Of a stretch of DNA of 64,000 nt, positions 11,868 to 23,881 are shown one piece after another. Positions within the stretch are counted from its first letter, which is position 1; each line of letters opens with the position of its first letter. The notes under the pieces are model-generated. The model had not been told where the DNA came from. It saw only the letters and a program-made list of their open reading frames with translations, and did no database searches. This DNA is from Zanthoxylum bungeanum (lineage: Eukaryota; Streptophyta; Magnoliopsida; Sapindales; Rutaceae): the NCBI GenBank assembly GCA_019454045.1, contig SKCR01021139.1:83456-147455 (forward strand). The letters are read 5' to 3'. The position numbers were made by a program, and so were the translations under genes.

Positions 11868-13536
11868 CCTATAGCCAATCACTCAAGTGTCTTACACTTG
11901 AACTATGTATGGGTCGCTCAAACTTCTACTGAGAAACAGCTTTCGTCAGCGGATTTGCATGGTTATCATCTGATGCGATTTATTCGATCATCACATCGCC
12001 ACAATGTATGATCCGACGAATCAGATGAATAGTTGAAATATATACTTGGATCGTTGATGAGACCAATAATTCTTTAGCCTGTGTTGTAGCCTAGCTCAGT
12101 TGCTAACAGAACTTCTCCTAATCCACTTAGGATTATAGAGATCCAAAGTGCTTCTATTGCTGCCTCAGCTGCATCAATATTCCGCTTTTGTTGTTTATTC
12201 AGAAACAATATCTTGCTTAGAAGATTTCCAGCTCACTGTTCCGTTATTCAAACTATATAGTACCTTATTACGACTTATAGTCGTTTTTATCAGTTAGGAA
12301 ACTTGCAACGGTGAACCCAGTCACTTCAAGTTCTCCTTCTCCATAGCTTAAGAAAGCAACCTAGTTCATCTAAGATACTTAAGGATGTTCTTAACATCAA
12401 TCCAGTGATCATCACTTGGATTGGCCTGATTGTGACTCCATATGCTCAAAGCATATAAGACACCAGGTCACGTACATATCTTTCAATCTACGAGTTCTCG
12501 GAGAGTGCCAACAACCTTTAGATCTATCCCAGTAGATCCTTATTCCTAGAATAAAGGTTGTCTCTCCCAAGTATTATATGGAGAATTTTCATGAAAGCCA
12601 AGCTTTCACCGATTGTATTATGGGAATGTCATTTCCAAGAAATGATATATCATCATTATTTAGGACAATCACTGTCAGTGCGCTCCCACTAACCTTCTTA
12701 TATACACAATAATCATTTTTCATTTTGAATTAAATCATATACCATTATGGTTACATCAAAACGATAGTTCCAAGAACGCAATACTTGCTTCAATCCAAAA
12801 ATGGATCGATTTAAATTGCAAACCTTGTTTGCTTGTCTTGGTATGGAAAAACCGTCAGGATATTGTAAACATCCTCCAAAAGGTTTCCGTTTAAGGAAAT
12901 AGATTTTGACGTTCAGCTGCCATATTCATAAATGAAACATGTAGCATTAGCAAGCATTATCCGACTTGATTTAACCATGGAAACAGTTAAAAGGTTTCGT
13001 CGTAATCGACACAATGTTGATAACGATACCTTTTTGCTACAAGCCTAACTTAGTACGTTGTATGTTGCCATTCATGTATGTCTTCCTTGAAGACTTATAT
13101 AGTACCAATAGGCACAATGCCTTCCGGTACATCAACTAGTGTCCAAACTAAGTTGGTATACATGGAATCCATTTTGGACATCATGGCACTTTGCTATAAT
13201 AGGGAGTCGATACCTTGTATCACTTCCTCATACGTAGCCAGTTCGTATTCCTAAATAAGATTGACATCTTTACGAGGTGAGATCAGAAACACATACCTCT
13301 CAGGTTATTTTCTGACTCTCTCCGACTTACGCGGTTATTGTGTATTCGAAGATTGTGGTACAGTTTCATCCTTGATGACCTGGAACAGTATTACTTCAAT
13401 TTTCATTGAGGTTTACTTTCCTCCCACTTACCACTGCATATAGGTATTCCTTTTAGGAAAACCGCATGGAGAGCAACAATTAAATTGTTCTCTTGTGAGT
13501 TGTATAAGTACTATACTTTGGTTACCCTTGGATAAT
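11868..13536 (-). pseudogene. Copia-2 RNase H and RT remnants
   Basis: Aligns along its length with 59803-61690 of Copia-3: RNase H first, then RT, then the start of the integrase C-terminal part. Frames are short and shifted. Near 12640-12660 the RT active-site box is still alignable but its codons are altered. No functional product. The segment ends abruptly at the Gypsy-A LTR. Confidence 0.75.
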
Positions 13537-14079
13537 TGTAGGACACAGAAATCAGCGACGCTGTTCCGGGCTCGCGGCCCGGTCGGGAGAACGGAATACC
13601 CCGTAGGGGGACTAAACCGGAGGAATAACATGAAGTCACCACCCGGTGTGAACCGTGAAAATGATTTAAGGGCGCACTCACCCCTCGCAAGGGAAGACCT
13701 CAAACCGTTGGGTTCGGAATGGTCCCTTACTTATGCCACTTCTAATGAAATGATTTGTGCAATAATCTAACCAAGCCTGAGCAACATATATTTCCAAGGA
13801 TAATCTACTTCTAAGTTCATGAATAAAAAATAAATTGGAATAACGGCATGCATATAATTTCATGAACACATTATATTGATAAACACAGAGACGCAAATAA
13901 ACAATAATTGTACAAGCATGTATATTAAAGAGAGGCAATTAAGTGCATAATGTAAAGAGATAATTAAAGAGGCAATTATACACTAAAATAAACGTGCCAT
14001 GATGCGATGCAAAAGAAGATAGACAATAAAGGTGAAAGAAGAGAGATGCAATATATGCCCACATCTATATAGGACTTCA

Positions 14080-14760
14080 AGTGTCCGGTTGAACGTATCT
14101 TACGTTCAATCGAACGTGCTTTGTCCGGTGCGACAAAACATCATGGCAAAGGTAGCCCTTAGGCTTTTCATCTCTCGAAATGGGGGATCTTTAATCCAAC
14201 TTGATTTGCCCATGCGCCTTGCAATATGATGCATGATTATGCAAGGAGATGACATACAAAAAGTAAATAACGAAATAATAAAAGGCGCGGCAAAATATTG
14301 TCGTAAAGGTAGCCTTTTAGACTTTTCTTCCCTCAAATAGGGAACCTTTAGACCAACATACTAAGCCCATGCGCATTACATCACAATCCATAGAAAGTAA
14401 AGACAATAATATAGGACTTCGTATACTCGATTAAACATATCTCACATTCAATCAAACACACTTCGTCCGGCGCGGCAAAGTATTGTCGTAAAGGTAGCCT
14501 TTTGGACTTTTCTTCCCTCAAATAGGGAACCTTTAGACCAACATACTAAGCCCATGCGCTTTACATCACAATGCATATAAAATAAAGAAAACAATATAGG
14601 ACTTCGTATACTCGATTGAACATATCTCACATTCAATCAAACACAATTCGTCCGGCGCGGAAAAGTATTGTCGTAAAGGTAGCCTTTTGGACTTTTCTTC
14701 CCTCAAATAGAGAACCTTTAGACCAACATACTAAGCCCATGCGCACTATATCATCAATAC
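14080..14760. repeat. Tandem array of ~185-bp units in Gypsy-A LTR
   Basis: Marker words such as ctcgattgaac and cccatgcgc recur; the gatt marker lies at 14429 and 14614, 185 bp apart. About three and a half units, the first ones degenerate. The unit is homologous to the 176-177 bp units in the B and C LTRs. Confidence 0.75.
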
Positions 14761-14872
14761 ACAAGCAAGTAATGTGCGGAAAGTAAAAGACGAAATATAA
14801 AATGCGAATAATAAACAAACAAGATAAAATAAAGTGAAAGATGTGCCGTTTGCTCAAGTGGTACGTGGAGTT

Positions 14873-14901
14873 GGACGGTAGTGCAGACCGCACTACCGTC
14901 C
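14873..14901. other. Perfect 12-bp inverted repeat with 5-nt loop in Gypsy-A LTR
   Basis: GGACGGTAGTGC at 14873-14884 is the exact reverse complement of GCACTACCGTCC at 14890-14901. Homologous LTR blocks (27655, 39390, 55410) keep the right arm but have unrelated bases where the left arm is, so the palindrome is specific to this element. Confidence 0.9.
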
Positions 14902-15409
14902 ATTTGGATCCTGCTACGGAATTTACATATGGGTTTCCATCCGATATACCATAAGAGACGACACATTTTCCATTCATCCAATGGCCACAACACAGATTAA
15001 CCAACGACTCTCATGCGAAGGAAATTCAATAAATAATTAAAAGATGAATGAAAATAAATAAGAAAGGTGCCCTCAGGTCTAACTTTTTATGTCGACTCTT
15101 GGAAGTGCGTCACAAGGCCGTCAGAAGGGTTAACACTTCGCAACTCTTCCGGTTCACTGGTTCACATTCTTTCCTCGCTGTTTTACTGTTTGGGCTACTA
15201 TTTTTTACTCCGTTTTGCTACTATTTTCACTGTATTTTCTGGTCACTGTTTTATGTAAATAAAAGGATTGTTTTTACAGTTTTTTAAGGGTCTAAGGCTG
15301 CTGTTATGTGCGGTAAATTTAAGGGTTTTAAAGTACAGTTTTTGTTCACTATTTTTGGTGATTTTAGGCTGCTGTTTCAGGGTATTTGGGCTGCTGTTCG
15401 GGTGTGATT

Positions 15410-15710
15410 TCTGGTGGATGCAGTGTAGTTTTAGGGGTGATTTTCGGTCAGGTTATAGTGCAATTTTGGGTGTGATTTTCGGCCAGGTTATAGTGCATTT
15501 TTGGGTGTGATTTTCGGCCACTGCAGTGCAGTTTCAGGGGGATGTTTTCTCGGTAATACATGGACTATTTTGGGCTATGTGTTTCAGTAATGCAAAGACT
15601 GTTTTGGGGAGTGGTTTCAGTGAGATGTAGTGTAGTTTCAGGGGTGATTTTCGGTGGGATGTAGTGCAGTTTCACGGATGATTTTCGGTGGTGTTATGGT
15701 GTGGTTTGGG
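15410..15710. repeat. G/T-rich short tandem repeats in Gypsy-A LTR
   Basis: The phrase gtgattttcgg(t/c) with a following tagtgca(g/a)ttt recurs about six times at intervals near 45 bp. The neighbouring LTRs have similar but differently arranged G/T-rich stretches. Confidence 0.6.
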
Positions 15711-15879
15711 GACTATTTTGGTGAGGTAAAGGGACTGAGTTTATGCGGCAATGGAGGTGGCCTTGAGGGATGAGTATTCGACTATTGTAGATAGAGGAGA
15801 AGAGAATTATTTGTTTGTTGTTTCTTGTGTTGGGCGTGAGATGCTAGAGCTAGGAGAGGGTGAGGGTTGAATTTGTGTT

Positions 15880-15890
15880 TCTTTTATAGG
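15880..15890 (-). promoter_or_regulatory. Candidate TATA box of Gypsy-A LTR
   Basis: Minus-strand CCTATAAAAG lies about 560 bp from the element-sense start of the LTR. TATA-like boxes occur at comparable places in the B and C LTRs (48920, 56531, 28521). If real, most of the LTR, including its tandem array, is transcribed. No start site can be read from sequence alone. Confidence 0.4.
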
Positions 15891-16444
15891 CAAAGGCTAG
15901 GGTTCTCTTTGTGTGAATAGGAAAGGAATCAAGCAATTATGGGGGGAATATTTCTAATTAGTATCTTACAAGGAAAAATCTAATTAAATTAGGGAGGTGA
16001 TTTGTTTAATTAGGAAGATCATATATTTGATTTGTTTTGATTAGGTATGTGATTTGTTATTTAGGTATGTGATTATTTAGATTTTATTTGCTTTGTTTTA
16101 ATTTCACCATGTGTTAAATATGTGTTTTGTTAATTTTGGATGTGTTTTATTGGGCTTGGGCGTGAATGGGCTTGGTGTGGGCGTGAGCTTGGTTTTTTTT
16201 TTTGTGGTGGACTTGTGGGCTTTATGTGTATTTCATGGGTTTTGGGCCAAGGTTAAATTGTTTGCGGGGTTTTGGGCTAAAGGTGTTTTAAAACGGAGGT
16301 CCAACAAGCGAGCCCAAAGCTAAACAAGTGAATAAAATCCAACAAAATACTGATTTCTGACTTTTCCCCTTCCGCTACTTAAAAGGTAGTGTCTCCAAAT
16401 GAGACTCATCATAGGGACTTACATGCAAAAATGCAGTGCCTACA

Positions 16445-16466
16445 GTAGCCTCGACTTTGATGGGAC
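16445..16466 (-). other. Polypurine tract region of Gypsy-A
   Basis: Minus strand reads GTCCCATCAAAGTCGAGGCTAC next to the LTR start TGTAGGCA. The other gypsy elements have GTCCCATCAAAGTGGGGGCGAC here, so this copy is mutated. Confidence 0.65.
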
Positions 16467-16559
16467 TTGTGTAGTGTGTGACAATGACAATCATATCAAA
16501 GTTATGTAATGCATTTTTACTTACCTGGCTCGCCAGCTGCCACCTGACTTGCCTGTTGC

Positions 16560-16960
16560 CTCGAACTAATTTGATGATGCAGTGGACCTCGATCCTGGGA
16601 CGCATCCCAATAACTGCAACCGATAACGGGGGCCTCGACTCTGGGACGCATCCCAATACCGCTGAAAAAACGGGTCACGACCTTGTGACACATCCCAAAA
16701 CTGGAACTGATCCTGGGACGCATCCCCAAAACTGCTGATGATGTGGGTCACGACCCTGGGATGCATCCCCAAAACTGTTGATGATATGGGTCACGACCCT
16801 GAGACGCATCCCCAAAACTGCTGATGATATAGGTCACGACCCTGGGACGCATCCCCGCAACTGATACTGGTGATGATGTGGGCCTCAACCCTAAATCTGA
16901 TATTAATGCTGATGTGGGACTCGCCCCCTGGGACTCATCCCCAAAAATGATACTGTGCTG
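16560..16960 (-). repeat. 3' UTR tandem repeats of Gypsy-A
   Basis: Seven or so imperfect units carry the core gggtcacgaccctgggac followed by gcatccc, with spacers ccaaaactgctgatgat. The tract lies between the integrase stop and the PPT. Such hypervariable 3' UTR repeats are known for Tat-type plant elements. Confidence 0.75.
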
Positions 16961-17157
16961 TTGTTGCTTCTGATTGGCTTGCATTTGCCGCTTTCTCCGT
17001 TCCTTCTTTGAAACTTGTGATTACAAAACAAAACAAAACCCGAAAAAGAATGGAAAATACGTTACGTGTATGCATGCATGAATGATTTTTTTTTTTTGCT
17101 ATCCAGTCGGGTTAGGTCTTCCGCCAACTCTCTTGGTGACTGCTCGGTCTTCTCTTC

Positions 17158-18215
17158 CTCAGGAAAAGTACTGCTTCAATCTATCCACATTGATCGGCTC
17201 GGTGAACTCATTCGCTACCAAGTCTGACAGTCTCGCTACTCAATTTCCCATTACCTTCTGCACTATGTAGGGTCCTTCCCAATTGGGTCTGAACTTTCCT
17301 CTTGGGTCTGTCGTTGACGGCCTTGACTGCTTAAGTACCAAGTCACCCTTTCTGATCTTAGTGGGGCGCACCTTCTTGTTGAATGCTCGAGCTAGTCTCT
17401 TCTGATATAACTGCATGTGATGTAAGGACTTCATTCTCTTCTCATCGAGTAATGCCAACTGCTCAAATCTCTACGAGGCCCATTCTTGTTCCGGTAACTC
17501 TGTCTCTGCTAATACCCTCATGGACTGTATCTCAACTTCCACTGGCAGTACGGCTTCCATTCCATAGACCAAAGAGTAAGGTGTGGCTCTTGTTGCTGGT
17601 CTCACTGATGTTCTGTACCCCCACAAGGCGTAAGGTTAGTTTGTCGGCCCAATCCCTACATTGCTTTATTGTCTTGTTGGCTACCTCGACTGCCCCATTT
17701 GCTTACGGCCTGTAAGGTGATGACTTGTGATGGCCTATCCCGTACTTCTGTAGCATTGCCTTTGTTTCTCCTTGGAACTGAACTCCGTTGTCTGTAACCA
17801 AATGATACGGCATACCATATCAACATATGAGATTCTGAGCTATGAACTTTGCCATCTGTTTTGCTATAACATTGCGGAATGATTCGGCTTCTACCCACTT
17901 TGAAAAGTAGTCCACTGCCACTACTATGAAGCGATGTCCATTTGACACGTTTGGTCGAATCTCTCAGAGCATATCAATTCCCCACGCTGAGAAAGGCCAT
18001 GGCTCTAACAACCCGTGCAACTCTATATGCGGAAAATGATTCAAGTTACCATGCGCTTGACAATCATGACAGTGTTTTACCAGCTTCGCGCAGTCTGTCT
18101 CCATGGTCGACCAGTAAAAACCTTATCTTACAATCTTACGGGACAGATTCAACCCGTTCATGTGTGAACCACATACCCCGGCATGTAGTTCTTCCATTAC
18201 CTTCTGAGCCTCTTC
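17158..18215 (-). pseudogene. Gypsy-A integrase (broken)
   Basis: Element-sense reading gives the zinc-binding start (LHAGVCGSHMNGLNLSRK), a core with WVEAESF, YGMPYH and VTDN words, and a C-terminal part with QLYQKRLARAFNKKV and GPYIVQKV. The integrase would insert the cDNA. Stops interrupt it, for example at the codon before YGMP and inside the region before ANGAVEV that holds the catalytic Glu. A frameshift separates core and C-terminal parts. The natural stop, after a QYF word, is at about 17158. Confidence 0.8.
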
Positions 18216-18875
18216 TTTTCTCAAACACTTCAGCTGAATACCATTTGCTTGCCTCTTGTACAGTTCCCCTTTCAAAATCACATACTGAGAAGTTAACTTA
18301 TGAATAGCTACCTTGTTTTTTCTGCTTGCTCCCTCCGGGAGTTCCCCTTGTTCCAGATACCTCTGAATGTCATGATACCAAGGTTTACCATCGTCGATCT
18401 CCACTTCCAGAACTCTTTCTATCTCATAAACGGGTCTATTTGCTGTTGTTAGTACCAATGGTCTCATCACTAACTTCTTTGGATTTTCCCAAGTTGTTGC
18501 AAGTGTAGCTAATGCGTCTGCCATCTAATTCTCTTATCGCGGCAAGTGCTGAAATTTACAATCGGGGATAGCCTGTGCCAACTTTCTGAGGTGAAAAAGG
18601 TAAGGTTTCAACCGTTCTTCCTTCAATTCCCATTCACCCTGCATCTGTCGGATTACCAGCATCGAATCTCCGTAGACATCCACACTCTCAGCCTTCAAGG
18701 CTATCAGCACAGTCAACCCGAATGCACATGCTTCATACTCGGCCATGTTGTTTGTCACTCCGAACGTCAACCTCTTAGCCAAAGGCAAGGTTTCTCATTC
18801 GGGGGTCACTATCACGATCCCGATCTCGGTCCCCTTGTAATTTACTACTCTGTCAAAATACATCTTCCACCCTTG
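18216..18875 (-). pseudogene. Gypsy-A second (archaeal-type) RNase H and linker, with stops
   Basis: The region starts at a WKMYFD word near 18870, has TNNMAEYEACAFGL and VDVYGDSMLVIRQM, and ends near MADALATLA. These are the D, E, D, D landmarks of the extra RNase H typical of Tat elements. In-frame stops occur near 18793 and twice near 18525-18535. A linker (VYEIERVLEVEIDDGKPWY and onwards) leads to integrase. All in one frame, so the damage is by substitution. The extra RNase H would replace the degenerate first RNase H in removing RNA during reverse transcription. Confidence 0.8.
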
Positions 18876-20117
18876 AACTGTTATTGCTTGGATCTCTTCG
18901 TCTGGGAATTCAAACTTATACTGATACCCTTCAATATGTTGCAATGCCAGGAACTCTGCTACTGCTCGCCCTTTGATTACCTTGGAAGTGAGGTACTCAA
19001 TGTCAAACTCTGTCAGCAACACTAACCATCTGCCCAACTTCCCTACTAGCGAAGGCACTGGATGAAGATATTTCAAGGGATTTTCTTTTGCCACTACCTG
19101 GATTTTGTAAGACTGGAAGTAATGCCGCAATTTTCTGGAAGCCCATACCACTGCTAGACAGATCTTCTCTACTTCTTGATAGCGAGCCTCATACGGGAGC
19201 ATTTTCTTACTGAGATAGTAGACCGCGTGTTCTACCCCCGTCTCATCTGCCTGTACCATTATTGCCCCCAGTGCTTCAGATTCTATGGCCAAATACAGTA
19301 CCAAGGGTTTACCCGGTCTCGGAGGTTTCAATACATGAGGCTTTACCAAGTATTCTTTGATCCTGTTGAAGACTGCTTGACACTGCTTTTTCCACTTCAC
19401 TGGCTGGTCTTTTCTCAGCAGTTTGAAGACAGGCTCACATACTGATGTCAACTTGGCAATGAACCGATTGATGTACTGGATTTTCCCAAGGAATGCTCTG
19501 ACTTCTTTTTCTGTCTTTGGTGCAGGCATTTCGGTGATTGCTTTAATCTTCTCAGAGTCTACCTCTATTCCTCCCATTCCTATTGTATGCCCCAACAATT
19601 TTCCTGATGTTACCCCAAACACACATTTCTTGGGATTCAGCCGCAAGTTGTACTTGTCAACTCTCTGAAGGAACTTCTCCAGTGCTTCAATATGCCCGAC
19701 TCTTGTCTCTGTTTTCACCATCATGTCATCCACATATACTTCAATCTCTTTGTGCATCAAGTCATGGAATAATGTAGTGGCCATCCGTTGATAAGTAGCT
19801 CCCACATTCTTGAGCCCAAATGGCATTACTTTGTAACAATAAGTACCACACTCAGTGACAAAGGCGGTCTTGTGCTTGTCTTCTTCAGCCATGAGGACTT
19901 TATTATATCCTGAAAACCTGTCTACAAATGAATACATAACAGATAAAGCCGCACTATCAACCAGTACGTCTATATGCGGTAGAGGAAAATCATCTTTCGG
20001 GCAAGCCTTGTTAAGATCTCTGTAATCCACACACATTCTAACCTTCCCGTCTTTCTTTGGCACCGGCACAATATTTGCCAACCACTCAGGATACTTCACT
20101 ACTTCCAGGAACCCCAC
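18876..20117 (-). pseudogene. Gypsy-A reverse transcriptase and degenerate first RNase H
   Basis: About 415 codons open. RT landmarks are PVPKKDGKVRMCVDYRDLNK, DRFSGYN (normally DGFSGYN), the VMPFGLKNVGATYQR word and YVDDMMVK. The RNase H-like part has YLAIESEALGAIM where active enzymes carry a DAS-type Asp, and ends with EFDIEYLTSKVIKGRAVAEFLA. This agrees with Tat elements, where the first RNase H is decayed and a second one follows. The RT is cut from its N-terminal lead by a stop near 20125. As a frame it is the best kept part of Gypsy-A but cannot act alone. Confidence 0.85.
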
Positions 20118-20640
20118 ATCTATCTATTTCTTGACCTACTCTCTGACCTTCTCGGCCCACTCAGGTCTCAGCCGTCGGAATTTCTGTTTCACTGGCTTTA
20201 TATTCGGATAAGTTAGCATTGTATGATGGGTGATGCTTCTGTCTACTCTAGGCATGTCCTCATAGGACCAAGAAAACACTTTGGCATATCTGACCAATAC
20301 TTCTTCTAATTTCTCACGCTCTTCAACGGTAACCTCACTTGCAATCAGAATTTCCTTAGGACTCCCAGGTGTACCAAGGTTAAATGCATTCGTTTTGGTG
20401 GAGCTGATATCAAATATACTCAAGTCATGCAAATTAAAAGGAAGAGACTCAGACAAGTAAGTAAAATGATTGTCTTTATTACTAACAAATACGGGAGTAC
20501 ACTTAAATAAATCAGGAAGATAAATGTCTTCATCTACAGACACTTCATCCTCCGCAACCAGGTTTTTCTCAGCCTCCTTATTCTCCTCGAGAGTCAGGCT
20601 CTCCAACTTCATCAGTTCTTCTTCCCATTTATCTTATTCC
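20118..20640 (-). pseudogene. Gypsy-A linker between protease and RT
   Basis: About 158 codons, acidic at the start (LTLEENKEAEKN, DEVSVDEDIYL), ending with the pre-RT words RYAKVFSWSYEDMP and RPEWAEKVRE. It is the stretch that Gypsy-C has lost. A frameshift separates it from the protease frame upstream (element sense). Confidence 0.75.
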
Positions 20641-21340
20641 TTCTTCCATCAGCGGCTTCTCACTCAGCACATCTTGGAAGATCTCAAATCCGGGCACCAC
20701 AATCCCGTTAACTTCCACTGGTTCGGGCTCTCATTGATACCCCGAAGCCTTTACAAAGCAATCCATCAACTTCAGCCCTTTCTTTTTAACCTTCGGCTTT
20801 TCCTCGTCAGACTTGTATCCTAAACCCCTCCGAGTAGTCTGTCCTTTAAAGTTTGGCAATTTTGAACCTTCACCCGGCTCGAACTTCATTTTCTCCATGA
20901 TCTTAGCCACCTTAGGATCCACCCATTCCTCAAAAGTTGCCGACACTTGGAACCTTGTGAAAGGTTGTATTTCCAAAGCGGCCACAACATTATCCACCTC
21001 AGCTCGGATGGTGACAATCTCTCCCCTGTGTGGGAACTTAATAACCTGATGCAGAGTGGAGGGCACGGCCCCGAGCTTGTGATACCACGGCCTTCCCAAT
21101 AATAAAGCAAAAGTGGCCGGGATGTCCAGCACTGTAAACTCAACTTCATCTTCAATTGGGCCCACTTTGACCATTGCCGCAAAAGTACCCTCAACTCCTC
21201 GCTTACTATCATCATAAGCCTTGATAGTCATACTGGAGGGATCCAAATCCGTTGCCTTCATACCCAGCCTTGCCAGAATCTTCAATGGGCATACATTGAT
21301 GGACGAGCCATCATCCACCATCACACAAGATGTCCTCTTG
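20641..21340 (-). pseudogene. Gypsy-A protease region
   Basis: The frame at 20731-21324 opens with MMVDDGSSINVCPL, the retropepsin active site in the DDGSS form seen in Tat elements, then TFALLLGRPWYHKLGAVPST, the flap and hydrophobic region. An in-frame TAA near 21349 separates it from upstream gag sequence. The protease would process gag-pol. A frameshift lies between it and the RT-side linker. Confidence 0.8.
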
Positions 21341-23071
21341 CCCCTTACTTAAGCTCTGATGAATAGTGGTTTGTTGTGATTTCTAATCTCTGCCGGGAGC
21401 TCTTCCTCAGAAAAAGTGATTGCCTGCAAAGCTTCTTTTTGCGCTGATCCGACAAACATTGCAGGGTTGGCATCCTCAGGCACTACTATCTTGCTCAAGG
21501 CCTCAACCATGGCCCGCTTGTGCTCTTGAGATGCACACAACAACTCCCAGATGCTCACTTGTGCTCGGGTTTTCTTCAACTGCCGCAGCACTACATCTCC
21601 CTCGGCATTCTTCACATTCTCAACCACTTCTCTGCCCTCTGTTAACACTTATTTACCCTTATCAGCCGTATCACTGTAGAAACGCCCTCTGCGTGTCATG
21701 CCTCTCACCTATTCTTCATCACTACTGGAGAAGTCTTCCCAGAAATTATTCCCCTGTTCTGTTTCATCTTCTCTATTGCTATCCCAAATCCCCAGGCAAA
21801 AGGCTTGTTGGTCAAAGGATTTGAGGACAAGGCTTTCGGGTAGGCCGGAGCTTATCATATAAGTTGGTGGTGGGACAGAGTGGTAATTTGGTACGGGGTT
21901 TTGGTATGTGTTGGGACGTTCTGTTTCAGGGTCGGGTATCTTTTTGGAGTCTATAAGGTCTTGGATTTCATGGCGGAGGCGGGCACAGCTGTCGGTGTCA
22001 TGGCCTTTCTGTCGGTGGAATTGGCAGTATTGGTTTAGGTTAAAATGGGGTGGTGGAGGGTGTGGAAGTGGTTTGGTTTCTAAGGGTTTCAGAAGTCCCT
22101 GTCTCTTCAATTTCTCCAGCACCTTAGACAAGGGTCTACCCAAGTTGGAGAATCACCGGTTTCGGATGGCAGCAATCTTAGCAGAAACGGCCTTGGTACC
22201 TAAAGTTCCCCCAATGGGCCTTCTGTTTAAGCTATAGAACTTTCTATTCTCTTCCTCTTTTCCTCAATATCCATGACAGTTTCCCTCAGCTGTCGAAAGT
22301 CATTAATCATGGAGGTCATTCTCCTTAGTTTTCCATAAATAGAGGGCTTGGTGCCCTTGATTATCATCTTGATTTGGTCATTCTCTGAGGGCTGAGTCTG
22401 CATCTTTAGGAGCTTGCTCCTCCAGCGGTCTACATACTCCTTGAAGCTCTCCTCCGGCTTCTGCTTAGTGTTCTCCAAATCACGGAGTGACAAATCAATC
22501 TCCAAGTCTGTAACATACTATTTCAGAAATGCATATGCCAATTCCCTCCAATCGTCATTGACCTTCATCTCAAGGCTATGATACCACACCACTGGCGCCC
22601 CCTCAAGTGACATCGTGAACATTTTCTGAACTTGACGCTTTGATAAACCCACTGAACTCATAACTGAAACATACTACCGGAGATGGACCTTTGGGTCCTT
22701 GTTCCCATTGAACTTGGCTATATCCGGCATTTTAAACTGAGCTGGCAACTATTCCTCAAATGTCATTGCCTCATAATCCAACAGGTCTTCGTGCTTGCCC
22801 CTCATCTTACGGGTAACCGACTCTACCTAATCTCGGAGTTTTTGTAGTTCAGTTTGAGACCCTGCCATTTTCCTCGCAGCATATTCAGCCATATCATCAT
22901 CAAAACCCGGGATATCATCATTCAATCTAGTCGGAGGGTCTTCACACCTCTTGCATGGGGCACAACCATATTGGCCATAGCAGCAGTCAAGGCTTGCAAC
23001 TATTCAGTAATCTTGGTGAGATTGGTTTCCAACTGATCCATACGGGATACCTCGTTCTCTGATTCACTCAT
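21341..23071 (-). pseudogene. Gypsy-A gag (broken)
   Basis: The start is taken at 23071 (MSESENEVSRMDQL), matching the start in Gypsy-C. The matrix/capsid-like part includes EIDLSLRDLENTKQKPEESF and KEYVDRWRSKLLKMQTQPSE, then a finger-like YCQFHRQKGHDTDSCARLRH and acidic C-terminal sequence. Several stops lie in the first 180 codons and a frameshift occurs near 22220. The product would be the structural particle protein that packages element RNA. The copy is dead. Confidence 0.8.
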
Positions 23072-23876
23072 GTTTGTTACTGGCCTTTTAGTGAGTCTTC
23101 CCTCTTCCCTAACCCAACGGGAATCTATGATGTCTTTTAAAATTCTCAGTTAGCATGTATGTGTGCAATGCATGTAACATATAAGCCCATAAAAACTTCA
23201 CACTAGTTGGCCCATTATCATTTTAAAGCGTTCAATCACGCTATTGTGCGACGCAAACTTGTCCCAGTTGAAAAAGGCCCAACAGGTTTACACTTTGCAA
23301 TAATGTGGCTAGACAACTTTAAATGATGAGAGGCCCACACATAAAATTTCCCATCGGTATTTTAGAAACTTTTACCCCAATTGTCATAATATACGAACTC
23401 ATCCCAGTTTAAATGGCCCAACAAGTTTGCATTTCTGACAAGAAGTTCAATCGAATCCAAATGACGATGGTCCCAAACACAAACATAAAGAAATAATTTC
23501 TACAGAGTGGCCCATCGGCATTTCAGAAGCTTTTGGCCCAATTGTCATAAGATACGAACTTGTCCTAGTTTAAATGGCCCAACAAGTTCGCATTTCTGAC
23601 AAGAAGTCCAATTGAATCCAAATGACGATGGTCCCAAAGATAAACATAAAGAAATAATTTCTACAGAGTGGCCCATCGGCATTTCAGAAGCTTTTGGCCC
23701 AATTGTCATAAGATACGAACTCGTCCCAGTTTAAATGGCCCAACAAGTTCGCATTTCCGACAAGAAGTCCAATTGAATCCAAATGACGATGGTCCCCAAC
23801 ATAAACATAAAGAAATAACTTCTAATAGTTCTACGACTAAGGTTCACAGGTGGGTTTAAGGGAGTGCGGACAAAGG
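23072..23876 (-). other. Gypsy-A leader (left part)
   Basis: Untranslated leader between gag and the Gypsy-B insertion. It contains three units of about 161 bp. Its other part resumes at 57239. I see no gene in it. Confidence 0.7.
23345..23829. repeat. Three ~161-bp leader repeats of Gypsy-A
   Basis: Units start near 23345, 23508 and 23669, each with ggcccaattgtcataa, cccagtttaaatggcccaac and tgacaagaag words. The last two are almost identical. The same repeat family is in the leaders of B (52820-53290) and C (37590-38090). Confidence 0.85.
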
Positions 23877-23881
23877 CTCTC
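23877..23881. repeat. Target-site duplication of Gypsy-B, left copy
   Basis: CTCTC, matching 57234-57238. Joining the flanks restores Gypsy-A leader sequence (compare the intact version at 53350-53380). Confidence 0.85.

Larger units (their letters stand above)
9841..13536 (-). mobile_element. Copia-2: left part of a decayed copia element, interrupted by Gypsy-A
   Basis: A 2014-bp LTR is followed by a polypurine tract and RNase H/RT remnants, all in minus orientation. At 13536 the copia sequence stops in the integrase-coding part, exactly where the Gypsy-A LTR begins. The continuation, including the 5' LTR, must lie beyond the right edge of the window. The five bases left of the LTR are ATGTC, the likely target duplication. 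Confidence 0.8.
13537..16444 (-). repeat. 3' LTR of Gypsy-A (2908 bp)
   Basis: Begins TGTAGG and ends GCCTACA, followed by a PPT complement. It contains the conserved GAGTCGCCACCCGG-type region (mutated here), an array of about 185 bp units, a conserved block of about 95 nt at 14855-14955, G/T-rich short repeats near 15410-15710, and a TATA-like box near 15880. The five bases to the left, ATAAT, are the candidate target duplication in Copia-2. Confidence 0.85.

Noticed and set aside
13495..13770. Frames in the conserved LTR start (also at 23864, 38945, 44633, 53813) with words such as PPGVNRDKDLRPHSPL
   Set aside because: They follow the conserved non-coding LTR end on the strand opposite to the element; the similarity reflects LTR homology, not a protein.
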